The position numbers were made by a program, and so were the translations under genes. The notes under the pieces are model-generated. The model was given only the letters and a program-made list of their open reading frames with translations. It made no database searches and was not told the origin of the DNA. DNA of 64,000 nucleotides from Euglena gracilis (Eukaryota; Euglenida; Euglenophyceae; Euglenales): positions 37,728,654 to 37,792,653 of the forward strand of contig CP154957.1 of assembly GCA_039621445.1 (NCBI GenBank). Direction: 5' to 3'. Positions 55,150 to 64,000 of this stretch are shown here, piece by piece. Position 1 is the stretch's first letter. Each line of letters opens with the position of its first letter.

Positions 55150-55243
55150 GACCGAAGCTCCGACAACGCCGAGCTCAACACCCTGAGTCTTCTTGCACTT
55201 TGCACGTTCTACCGTAATTGCCAAGAGTCCAAGAGTTACCTAG
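55150..55243 (+). CDS. Helical exon of the same protein
   Basis: DRSSDNAELNTLSLLALCTF, YRNCQESKSYL. CTTCAG acceptor, GTCTGT donor, phase 1; joins the exon at 56895 in frame as SKSYLAGVYG. Confidence 0.6.
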
Positions 55244-56574
55244 GTCTGTGTGTTTTGTGCCTCATGCTGACACGTGTTTACACATTCATACCTTCACGCA
55301 TGTTGGAGGCTTTATTTTTCCTTTCGTTGGGTTCTTAAGGGGGCAATTTGAAGATTTTAAGGAAAAACTGAAATTGTTTTGAAGCAGCAAGCAGTGGATT
55401 GTTTTGCTTTGCGATTAAAAACTCCCTCCCGGGGGGGGTTTCGGCAAAAAACACCTCTAAAGTGACCCGGCGCCAAAGGCACAGGGAAAAACATTGGGTT
55501 ATCTTCTTATTTCGTAGTGGAAGTGACCCCTACCTGGGGGTTGGTAAAAAAAATTGTATGGTCCGGACCCCCCACACCTACCACATTTTTGTAGCATTTT
55601 GACAAAAAATTTGACTAAAGTGCCAGAATTGTATTTTGGGTCCATTTTGGGTGATTTTTTTTGACCCAGCATTTCGATGGGCAGCTTTGGTCATGCCACT
55701 CTTTTAGGTGGCCCATCCAATCATCCGGGCCAGAGATTCATTCAACACCGCATGGAAAAGCTGTATTCAGGGTTTGGCATAAGCCAAGTGGGGTTGGGCG
55801 GCGGTCTGGACCCCCCCCCCCGATCAAGGAGGGAGGAACCACCCTCCCCCAGCAGCGGCATGGTGGTATGCCTCCAAAGTGGGCCAAGAGTGCCATTTTG
55901 GGTATTTTTTTTGGCAAAAAAAAGTCAAATGGCAGCTGCCTTCTACTCCTCCGGGGGGGGGGGGGGCAAGAAGAAGGCAGGGGGGTGCCCCAGGCCCGAC
56001 TTTTGGAGGAAAGTCGGGGTTAATTATTGGGGTAGGGTTAGATTCCCAGAAGGCTCCCATTTTTGGAAATTTAGGGAGAAGTCAGGCCCCATTTCGGACC
56101 AAGTTAGGCAGAATATAGGTCAAATTTTAGCAATTTCTTGGCAAAATGTGTTCCCAAAACCTTCCAAAATGGGGATTTAACTTCTGTCCTAAATTTGGCC
56201 GATTTTTTCGGCGCGCAATCCTAACCCTCAGCCTGTTCCTAAAAATGAGCCCGCAATCTCCCCGAATCCGCTGATGGTTGCCTGAAACAGCGCAGTTCCC
56301 AGGGGAAACGGACCGAAAAGTCCAAAAAGTCAGCCCCAGGGTTCCCCATATGACCCGCCCCCCTTGTGCCTTGTACTCGGCCTCCGCTCAGGGGGGGGGG
56401 GAGCAAGTAGAAGGCAGCTGCCTGTCAAATATCTTTGGAAATTTTGCCAAAAAGCGCGGGAGAGGGGAAAATATTCTTGGGGTTTCCAGGTCACCTCTGG
56501 GGTTGGCCCAGATCATAGGTTTTCTAAATGACTGGGGGGGGGGGCATTTTTTCCCTGCGGAGACCCACTCACCC

Positions 56575-56589
56575 ACTTTTTTTTTTTTT

Positions 56590-56661
<72 letters not shown>

Positions 56662-56662
56662 C
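56575..56662. repeat. Poly-T tract
   Basis: About 85 T residues with one G. Confidence 0.98.
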
Positions 56663-56894
56663 CTTCCAAAAACCCATCCAAGAGCGACCCCCAGCCATAA
56701 AATCAGCTGGAAACCCTTGAACAATTTTTTACTGGTTTCAACCAGGCCGGAATAACCCATGGCACATCCACCCTCCAGCGGGGAGGGGGGATCCAGCGGC
56801 CCGAACCCACTCACCCACTGTCTGAAGTTTGGACCTTCAATCAACTTTTACATTTCATTTGTGACATTGCCCACTCAAGTGTCATCCTGCACAG

Positions 56895-56954
56895 CTGGGG
56901 TGTATGGGCTGAAGGAGCTGGACGACACTTTTCTGTGGCTGCTGCATACATTGT
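56895..56954 (+). CDS. Helical exon of the same protein
   Basis: GVYGLKELDDTFLWLLHTL after CTGCACAG, with a GTGTGA donor (phase 1). An alternative end two bases later is possible. Confidence 0.5.
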
Positions 56955-57429
56955 GTGTGACCAACACCAGTATTGGAGATTGTCGATTCGATACCTGGAG
57001 GTGTGCCAGCGAACGCCATTGCCCATTTGGTTGTTCAGAATTTTTGACAGCACACCGTGCACCCCCTCCCCTCACCTGCTCGCCCTATGCAGGAGTCCGT
57101 CTGGCGTTGTTATGTGCTTGCACATGCCGACACACACAGATGCACACACAAACCAGGACGTCATTTAAGCCAATTATGCAAAAAAAATCATTATTTTTGA
57201 CCCAAAATTTGCCCTGGCCAACCGATTCCCGACCCATTTTTGCCATTTTTGCAAGCAAAAATATTTTACCGTCAGCCTGGAAAATAAGTAAAACTAGTCC
57301 ATTGCGGGGAAGCCCGCGGTTAGAAAAGGCTGCTGGCTGGAAAAGGGTTTGGCTTGGCTGGTTGGACCCCCCCCCCCTGGGGGGGGGGGGGGGGGGTCGC
57401 CAAGCGACGCCTTGATGAAACAGAAACAC

Positions 57430-57569
57430 ATTTGGACACACACAAATACACACCCGCACCGCCTAAACATGCACACACGAATGCACGCACGCACACCCAC
57501 ACACATGCACACCCACCCACCCACCCACCCACACACACACACACCCACCCACCCACCCACCCACCCACC

Positions 57570-57639
<70 letters not shown>

Positions 57640-57660
57640 ACACACACACACACACCACAG
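57430..57660. repeat. CACA/CACC microsatellite
   Basis: ACAC and CCAC tracts. His/Thr/Pro and Cys/Val/Gly frames are artefacts. Confidence 0.95.
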
Positions 57661-57695
57661 CCCACATCCGATCCTTTATTTGCTGGTGAATGCAG

Positions 57696-57866
57696 ACTGG
57701 TGGCCGTTACGACAGGATCTGCACGCGTCTGCTGGAGGCGGCGGTGGAGCTGTCCACCACGAGCACCTTCGTGCTGCGGCGTCAGGCAGAGTGGCGGTGG
57801 CGGCGGGAGAATGGCCGGCTGCGCAGCGAGGCGGCAGCGGAGGACCTGCTCGGGGCTCACAAGCCG
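57696..57866 (+). CDS. Helical exon of the same protein
   Basis: [60 protein letters not shown] acceptor after AATG, GTCAGC donor, phase 0 at both ends; joins the next exon as GAHKP-SALLV. Confidence 0.6.
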
Positions 57867-57971
57867 GTCAGCCCGCTGCCCAGGGCGGATCACGTGACGT
57901 GCATGATCACCGTGTGATGTGCTTGTCAGTCATGTGTGACGTGCATGACCGACCCATCCCACGGCGTCCAG

Positions 57972-58079
57972 TCCGCCCTGCTGGTGCCCCCAGAGGTGGC
58001 GGCGCTGGGGGAGGGGTCGGACGCCTTCCGGCCGTCGGCATTCCCATCCTCCTCGTCGATCGCCTCCATGGACGACGGG
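57972..58079 (+). CDS. Ser-rich exon of the same protein
   Basis: SALLVPPEVAALGEGSDAFR, PSAFPSSSSIASMDDG; 36 codons, GTCCAG acceptor, GTCACG donor. Reads like a disordered linker. Confidence 0.55.
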
Positions 58080-58297
58080 GTCACGGAGCCCTCCTGCCCA
58101 GAGCGACGCTTCTCTTCAAGTTGTTGCAACGTCCATCTGGGAGACCCGTTGCCACCAGCCCAGATGCCACCAGGCCCGGTTTGGCCCGTCCAGCCACACA
58201 GCAGCACCCCCTATTTGCTGAGTCCAGCAAACTGTCGAAATGGGGGAAGTGTTTTTTTTTTTTTTTTACAAAATGGTCAAAATGTAGTTTGGGTACT

Positions 58298-58428
58298 CCA
58301 GGTTTTGATATAAGGAGGGCGTACATGGTTTAGGTGGGGGGGTGTCTCCCCCGACCCCCCCCCCCCCTCCGGGCCCGCAGGGGGGGGGTGCGGACCACCC
58401 CCCCCCACCTGCTTATATCAAACCCTGG
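58298..58428. mobile_element. Short CCAGG-TTTGATATAAG inverted-repeat element
   Basis: CCAGGTTTTGATATAAG and CTTATATCAAACCCTGG ends, with GGAGGGCGTACATGGTTTAG matching the elements at 23691 and 28963. Shortened interior. Confidence 0.75.
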
Positions 58429-58467
58429 GGTAACCCCCCAGGGTTACCAGGTATGCCTTTTTTTCAG

Positions 58468-59210
58468 AGTGACTGACTGGATTTGACCCGGTCACCTCTC
58501 GGTGGGCGGTCGGCAAAAAAAACACCAAAGTGACCCGGCGCCGAAGGAGCCAGAAAACGTTCTGGCCTTTCACATTTGTGATCAATTTTCTCTTAGTGAC
58601 CGACGGGGGGTAGTGACTGGTAGGTTTTCCAAAAAAAAGTGACTCACTGGTTTTCCGAAGTGTGGAAGTGATCCCCTCCCCTGGGGGTCCCCATCCCCCC
58701 GGGGGGGGGGGGTCCAGCCAGCCAGCAGCTCAAATCCAGCCAGCAGCCCAAATTTGGGCTGGGAGCCCCCGGGGGGATCGAGTGAAGTAAAGTTCGGTTC
58801 AGCCCGGCCAGAGGCCGGGCCAGCCGGCCGCAGGCCGGCCAGCCAACTGGGCTGCCCAGCACACCTATCCCTACATTTCCCCCCCTCATCACAACTTCCT
58901 CCATCACAGCCCCCCAGCCATGATCTAGCTCCATCCATCAAATGTCGAAAATGGCAAAAAAATTTATTGGAAAATTTTGTTTTCCGTCGACCCAGCCCAG
59001 CCCAGCAGCCCCCTCCAGCCCCGGACCCCCCCTATCCCCCCGGGGGGGGGGGGGGGGCGGTCCAGCCAGCAAGTCAAATCCAGCCAGCAGCCATTTTGCC
59101 AGCCGGAGGCTGGACCCCCCCCCGGGGGATCTTTAAGAAAACCCCTGCTTGAAGGGGGGGGGCAGGGGGGGGCAAGCAAGTCAGCCCAAATTTTCTAGCC
59201 AAAGCTGAGT
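58468..59210. repeat. GTGACTGACTGG and CAGCCAGCAG dispersed repeats
   Basis: First part shares GTGACTGACTGG with 9400-9600. From 58710 CCAGCCAGCAG/AAATCCAGCCAG motifs flank C/G runs, and 58800-58850 has opposed GGCCGG/CCGGCC blocks. No coding frame favoured. Confidence 0.55.
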
Positions 59211-59327
59211 AACCCCGCAGAGAGCTTTAAAGACAATCGGAGCCAGACAATCACCCCACCCCACAATTTCTGTGTTTGTTCTTTTCATGCGCCTTCTGCC
59301 CAAACACAATGTCCCCCCCCCCCTCAG

Positions 59328-59490
59328 CCCGGAGGGGATGGCGAGCACCGACCTCTGCCGCCGGCTGCAGCAGGTGGAGGCCAGCCTGCAGCGCCAGCCG
59401 GGGGGCCGCCCGGGGGACGCCGTGGCGGCGTTCCTCAACGCCGTGTCGCAGGCCTGGGCCGATTGGACGTTCCAGCCCAAGCCCTGCAAG
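59328..59490 (+). CDS. Exon of the same large protein
   Basis: PEGMASTDLCRRLQQVEASL, QRQPGGRPGDAVAAFLNAVS, QAWADWTFQPKPCK. CCTCAG acceptor (one base before the frame), GTCCGC donor. Helical, no family recognised. Confidence 0.55.
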
Positions 59491-60480
59491 GTCCGCACCT
59501 CCACAGAGCAGGGGCTTGGAGATATTCCGGTCCGGAATAAACCGGAATAAACCGGAATAGCGAAAACCGGACTAATCCAGAATAAAGCGGAATAACCGGA
59601 ATAAAAGTGCCAGCCAACGGCATGAAGATTCTGCAAGGGCACAAAGGCAATGAAGGTGAAGTGTGATGTATTTTCATGTTTTCCTCAGTCAATCTCATGT
59701 CTGATGGATCGGATAAAGAGGGTGGATCACGAATGAAGAAGACAAGGCCTTCCAAAGGATAGGTAATGAGCAAATGCAATGGCAACTTGCAGGCACATTC
59801 AGGCTTTTTCCAAGGGAGTGTTTTGTTTTCGTGAAGGATCTGACAGCATGTGGTGTACTTTTTGCGGTCTTTGGCACGAAGCACGTGGCTTCTGCCAAAC
59901 ATAAAGACATGAAAGCTTCTGTGAACCCAGTTTGATCGATCTAATGTCCAGTCGGGCACCAAAGTTTTTGGTGTGCTTCATTTGCTTCACTTCTCATACT
60001 TCAGAAGTGAAGGATGAAGTTTCAAAATCACAAAAGCAACAAAGAGCGTAATCGTAGCACAATCGGCATTTGATACCAGGAGCACACCTTCATTTTGCCC
60101 GTCCCCCTGGTTGAATGCATTTTTTGTCTGGATTTTATACCCGCTTGTGTGGCTGCACTAAGTGAATGTTTGTCACTGAGTTCTTTCCAAAAGAACGTGA
60201 ACAAGGACAACATCAACGCAGATTTGACTGCAGCGTTTTGGGGGGGGGGGGGCAGGGATCTCATTGGACAAAGTGGATCATCCTTCAATTAGGGGGTTCC
60301 TTCGCAAATACATGATGTGCACAGCACATTCAGGTTTTTCTGTGCCCTTTGTTCGATTTTGGTTTGTATTCTTTTCCAGGTCTGCATCCGATTGTAAAAA
60401 GAATTAAATTTGACAAAATTTTTGGACAAGCAAGGTCAGCAAGCAAGCTCTTAAGACGGCAGATAGAATGGTTGTTTGCT

Positions 60481-60722
60481 GTAACCCCCCCCCCCCAAAT
60501 CACCTGGCGGGGTGCCAGGTTATTGCAACCAACTTTTGGCCCTGCCCCCCCCCCCGCCAGGTTATTTGGGCCCTTTTTTCAGCGCTGTAAAGGAATTTTG
60601 CCTAAAAAGGGGGGTGCCAAGGCACTGGAACCATCTTTTTTGCCCCTCCCCGCCAAGTTATTTGGGAATTCGACCCCCGCCAGGAGCAAGGACCCCGCCA
60701 GGTTATTTGGGGGGGGGGGTTA
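60481..60722. mobile_element. Inverted near-copy of the R1 intron 12 element
   Basis: GTAACCCCCCC...AAATCACCTGGCGGGG left, CCCCGCCAGGTTATTTGGGG...TTAC right. Its reverse complement matches 40304-40534 along nearly the whole length (shared GGTTCCAGT, GCACCCCCCTTTTTAGG, AATTCCTTTAC, GGGCCAAAAGTTGGTT). Confidence 0.9.
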
Positions 60723-60789
60723 CATGATGTTTGATGGGTGGCTGGACTCCATTGGCAATGAAGTGTGCCAAATCACGAGGAGAAAAACG
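60723..60789 (+). CDS. Possible exon beside the nested element
   Basis: MMFDGWLDSIGNEVCQITRR, KT before a GTATGT donor. No AG acceptor lies between the element's G run and the frame, so splicing may use the element's own CCAG near 60700. Confidence 0.35.
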
Positions 60790-60974
60790 GTATGTGGTGG
60801 AGTGTGTTTTCATGGAGTGCAGCCGTGGGGTTGAGCACAAGGAACTCGTGAAATCGGTCAATGACATTTTACTCAATTTAAGCATCTGATGTGAATTTTT
60901 TTTGTGCTGGTACACTGCACAACGAGTGTGGTATTTATGAGGTTTCGTTCAGTTGCTCGCACGTTGGAACAAGC

Positions 60975-61040
60975 AATTTTTGGGAAGAAGCCGGACAATT
61001 TTTGGGAAGAAGCTGGACAATTTTTGAGATATAGAAAAGA
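60975..61040. repeat. 22-bp tandem repeat
   Basis: CAATTTTTGGGAAGAAGC(C/T)GGA occurs twice, then a partial third CAATTTTTGAGA. Confidence 0.85.
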
Positions 61041-61083
61041 AAGCTGGGCAACCAAGGAATGCCTCCCTGTTCCTGAAGCCGGG
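61036..61083 (+). CDS. Possible small exon
   Basis: KESWATKECLPVPEAG after GATATAG, ending at a strong GTGAGC donor. Short and inside the 1.7-kb element, so doubtful. Confidence 0.3.
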
Positions 61084-61483
61084 GTGAGCGCCTCGACCCA
61101 GTTTTACTTCAAAAAATCCTAAGTCCATTCAGACAGAAATTGACCGGAATAAACCGGAATAAATTCCGGAATCAAACCCCGGAATTAAATTTTCAGCCAA
61201 CCGGAATATCTCCGTGCCCCTGCACAGAGCCTCATTCCCGGTATTTCCCAGTCATGGTTTTGCACATTAAAGCCTGGGAAGGGCGGTCCATCAGAAAACC
61301 AAGGGATCGCTTGTCCAAAGGGCCGGCTTTGGACTCAAACAGGTTCGCAAGGCTAAACGACGTGTTTTATGTGAAACTTGCGTGGCGTTGGGCCGTTCTA
61401 AGTATTCCCCAATGTTGCATTTTCTCGCACTGTCGCCTCCGTTACCTGCCGCCTCAGCACCCTTCCCTCGGGGCCCCTCACAG

Positions 61484-61650
61484 AAGCGGACCAAGTCGGC
61501 GGACACGTTTCAGGACTTTCCAGAGCGGCTGTCGGAGGACGTGTGGAGCGACCTGGAGGAGGCGTGGCCGGCCGGGCTGGAGGAGTGGCTCAGCGGTGGC
61601 CCGGCGCCCGCTGGGAAGGAATGCCGGGAGGCCCGCCAAGCGTGCTATGA
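61484..61650 (+). CDS. Acidic helical exon of the same large protein
   Basis: KRTKSADTFQDFPERLSEDV, WSDLEEAWPAGLEEWLSGGP, APAGKECREARQACY. CACAG acceptor, GTGAGA donor, phase 2; joins the next exon in frame. Confidence 0.65.
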
Positions 61651-62005
61651 GTGAGACGCTCGCTTCGTCGCTTGGGTGGCTTCGTAGGAAGCAGCCACGC
61701 AATGTCTCAGGCGCCGATCGCTGGCCCCCTTTCCGCCAGCGCGGCGGCTTGCATGCGGCCTGCCCCCCCCCCCCCGTTACCGCCACATTTTGAGGTAACG
61801 GCATCTGTTTCCTTCATAGGCCAGGGATGGGGGGAGGGCTAACCGCCTGGGCGGTTGCAAAGGCTATAATTTGGGGGGGGAGTTGGTGCAGAATTAGCTT
61901 TTCGGTCAATCAATACCGAAATAGGTTTAGGGGCGAGGTGTGGCAAGGCTGGGAGGGTTCAGGCTGTGTCCCAGGGACCAACCCTCACCACCACCCGCCC
62001 AGCAG

Positions 62006-62196
62006 CGGGAGGCCGGCGGGGGACCGCAGCAAGGTGAACGACCCGTACACGTGGGGCCGCTTCGTGGCCGCCCTCAGCCCGGTGCTGTTCCTGCACGCTG
62101 CCGCCGCGGAGAGCCTCGTGACGCTCATCACGCGCCTCTCGGCGTCCCTCCTGCCGGATCCCGACCTGCCAATGCTGCAGTCCCTCCAGCGCTCAG
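62006..62196 (+). CDS. Helical exon of the same large protein
   Basis: GRPAGDRSKVNDPYTWGRFV, AALSPVLFLHAAAAESLVTL, ITRLSASLLPDPDLPMLQSL, QRS. CAGCAG acceptor, GTGTGT donor, phase 1. Confidence 0.65.
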
Positions 62197-62375
62197 GTGT
62201 GTTTGAGGCCGCGTTGGTCGGTTTAGGCTGTGTGCGGGAGGCGAGGCCCCACGCACCCCCCTCCCCAACCAAAAAAACATTTTCTACCAAAAAAACATTT
62301 TCCTGTGACTCCCCACCTTATTCCCCGAACGCTGTCGCGCACGCTGGCTGCGTGGGCCTTTCCACCCCTTCCCAG

Positions 62376-62568
62376 GCCTCAGCTTCTTTCTGTGCCTGCT
62401 GAAGGCCAACCCACGGAACGCCTGCCTGCTCCACCCAGCCCTGCCTGTGATCGTCCAGTCGCTGCGCAGTGCAGACGACGATGCCGGCGCTGCCCCTCCC
62501 TCCGGTGGGCCGCTGTCCTTGTGTCAATGGCTTGCCCTTGGGAATTATTTCTTTATCGCGAATTACTA
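62376..62568 (+). CDS. Helical exon of the same large protein
   Basis: LSFFLCLLKANPRNACLLHP, ALPVIVQSLRSADDDAGAAP, PSGGPLSLCQWLALGNYFFI, ANYY before a GTGAGT donor. CCCAG acceptor joins the previous exon as QRSGLSFF. HEAT/ARM-like helices. Confidence 0.65.
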
Positions 62569-63739
62569 TGTGAGTCCTCTTTCTTTCCCTCTTTTTTCCC
62601 CCTCTTTGAGTCCTCGTTTTCCCGGACACCCATCAGAAGGAGTCGCCATATACGGTGCCTCTTGTTTCCCTACCAAAGTTTTCCAGTGGCTGTCCTGTGG
62701 CTTACCCTCTTCTCAGGGGGCCCCAAAAATCGAGCCCTCCTTTGCCTTCTTCTCCTTGTCATGGCGCAGCGTTGAGAGCAGTGTGGGACACTGCAGCGTC
62801 AGCCATCCTCTCCATCCCCCATTGGTCCCCCCATTAACACGTCATAACAAAGAACTTAAAGAAAAGACCATTATCATCTCTGAAGATTGTGGATTTTGCA
62901 AATCGATGTCATTCAATTCAATACAATGAATGCACATTTTCCCTTTTAACCTCTGGGCTGTGTACATCAAAGTGGCTAACCTACACCACACAATTTTTTT
63001 TTAGTGCTTGACTCCCCATCCTCTGGTTTTTTTGGCCCCTGCATCCCTCCCTGGCCAGAAGTCGCCGAAAGTGACCACTCGGCACCGAAACACATTGTTG
63101 TTTGCAATTTTCTCCAATGATTTTGAACCTTTTTGTCCCTAATTGACAGAGAGGGAGGGGGTGGGAAGCTTCATAAAGTGATTGAGTTTTGGAGAGTCGA
63201 AAGGTCTTTCCCCCTGGGATGGAGAGGTGAGCCACACCGCCCTCGCTCCACCACATGTCTTCGGGCGACGTCCAGAGACTTCTCCCCATCGCTGAGCCGA
63301 TTCGGACGGCTGCCAGCAGCAACGGCTTCCTGGCGGTGTCTTGTGCGCCAGCTACACCCCCCCCCACGAAACAATTTACCAAAGGATGATTATTAACCCC
63401 CGTGGTGAAGAAAAAAGGAACCAGACACCAGGCGGTTTTCCTTGCTGCCGAGTCGCTGTTCATTTTTTGGCAAATTGCACGCAAATGTAATGGAAAATTT
63501 CACATTTGAATGCATTTGATGAACTCTGTCAAAATCCTGTCACAAGGGAGAGAGTCCTCATTGTGGGGCCGGTCAGATGTCCCCCCCACAACACCTTGGT
63601 CTCAACCTCCACTCATGACTCACCCCATGCTCCTTGCTCCCTTTCCTCACCCTTCACCCCTTTGGCTGTCCCAGCAAACCAGATCCAGTTTGCATCACAC
63701 TTTGTGCCTCGCGGTGGCCACTCACCCGTCGCCCTGCAG

Positions 63740-63899
63740 GAGGCGGGCGCTGCGGCCGACCCAGCGCTGCCCCCAGGTGGGCTGGACCTGGACGTAGTCC
63801 GGGCCACCCGCCTCGACACGTTGCAGCTGGTCAATGTGCTGGCCATCGCAGCGGAGGCCCCCCAAGTGGGCCCCCATTTCTTCTTCAATGGCCAACGAG
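63740..63899 (+). CDS. Last exon in window of the large protein
   Basis: EAGAAADPALPPGGLDLDVV, RATRLDTLQLVNVLAIAAEA, PQVGPHFFFNGQR, donor GTGTGA, phase 1. GPHFFFNGQRG recalls the start of the concanavalin-A-like segment of BEACH-domain proteins, after ARM helices. This is a weak resemblance and the family stays open. The gene continues past the window. Confidence 0.6.
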
Positions 63900-63957
63900 G
63901 TGTGAACACCCTCGTTACCACTTCATCCAAACTTCTCCCAGAGTCAAAAGATGATAT

Positions 63958-64000
63958 GCATACACATTGCATACATACGTACATACATACATACCTACAT
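63958..64000. repeat. ACATACAT repeat at the window edge
   Basis: ATACATAC tetranucleotide repeats starting after TGCATACACATTGC and running off the end. Confidence 0.9.

Larger units (their letters stand above)
59509..61222. mobile_element. 1.7-kb inverted-repeat element with 7-bp duplication
   Basis: Ends CAGGGGCTTGGAGATATTCC and GGAATATCTCCGTGCCCCTG (21 of 23 terminal bases pair). CACAGAG flanks both ends (59502-59508 and 61223-61229). CCGGAATAAA repeats lie inside both ends. A 240-bp element (60481-60722) is nested in it. No transposase frame recognised. Confidence 0.8.

Overview
The window is nuclear DNA of an intron-rich unicellular eukaryote, most likely an alga or other protist. GC-rich exons of roughly 40-240 bases lie in very long introns and spacers full of G and C homopolymers, GT/CA microsatellites and short inverted-repeat elements. 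All recognised genes are on the + strand. The species cannot be named from the sequence. Spliceosomal introns, a SUMO-ligase SP-RING domain and a eukaryote-type class I ribonucleotide reductase gene exclude a prokaryote. Three junctions are best explained by GC-AG introns, and many other donors read GTGTG.

Layout. 1-530: end of an unrecognised gene with an acidic tail. 0.85-2.4 kb: tandem and palindromic repeats, including ten copies of a perfect 20-bp palindrome. 2.8-9.2 kb: exons of an SP-RING (PIAS/Siz-type) protein, followed by proline- and FG-rich exons that may belong to it. 9.63-21.89 kb: a 12-kb higher-order tandem array of six units of 1.75-2.49 kb. 22.3-26.7 kb: exons of an unrecognised Arg/Pro-rich, coiled-coil protein. 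29.5-50.4 kb: a nearly complete gene for the large (R1) subunit of ribonucleotide reductase, about 24 exons over 21 kb. 51-64 kb: exons of a second large unrecognised, mainly helical protein that runs off the right edge.

The main discovery is the R1-like gene. Its fold-defining sequence is conserved from the N-terminal ATP-cone start to the C-terminal barrel, but every residue position I could check in the radical and redox machinery except Glu431 and Tyr737 is changed. The equivalents of human RRM1 Cys218, Cys429 and Cys444 are all Ser, Asn427 is Gly, Tyr738 is Thr, and the C-terminal Cys pair is absent. It reads as a catalytically dead R1 paralogue (pseudoenzyme), or as a gene starting to decay, because one exon carries a +1 shift and one small exon was not found.

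The second theme is mobile DNA that shapes introns. Several short element families begin CAGG and end CCTG with terminal inverted repeats, and two copies have perfect 8-bp target duplications. Another family makes up most of one small R1 intron and recurs in inverted orientation 20 kb away beside an exon of the next gene. This matches introner-type non-autonomous DNA transposons.
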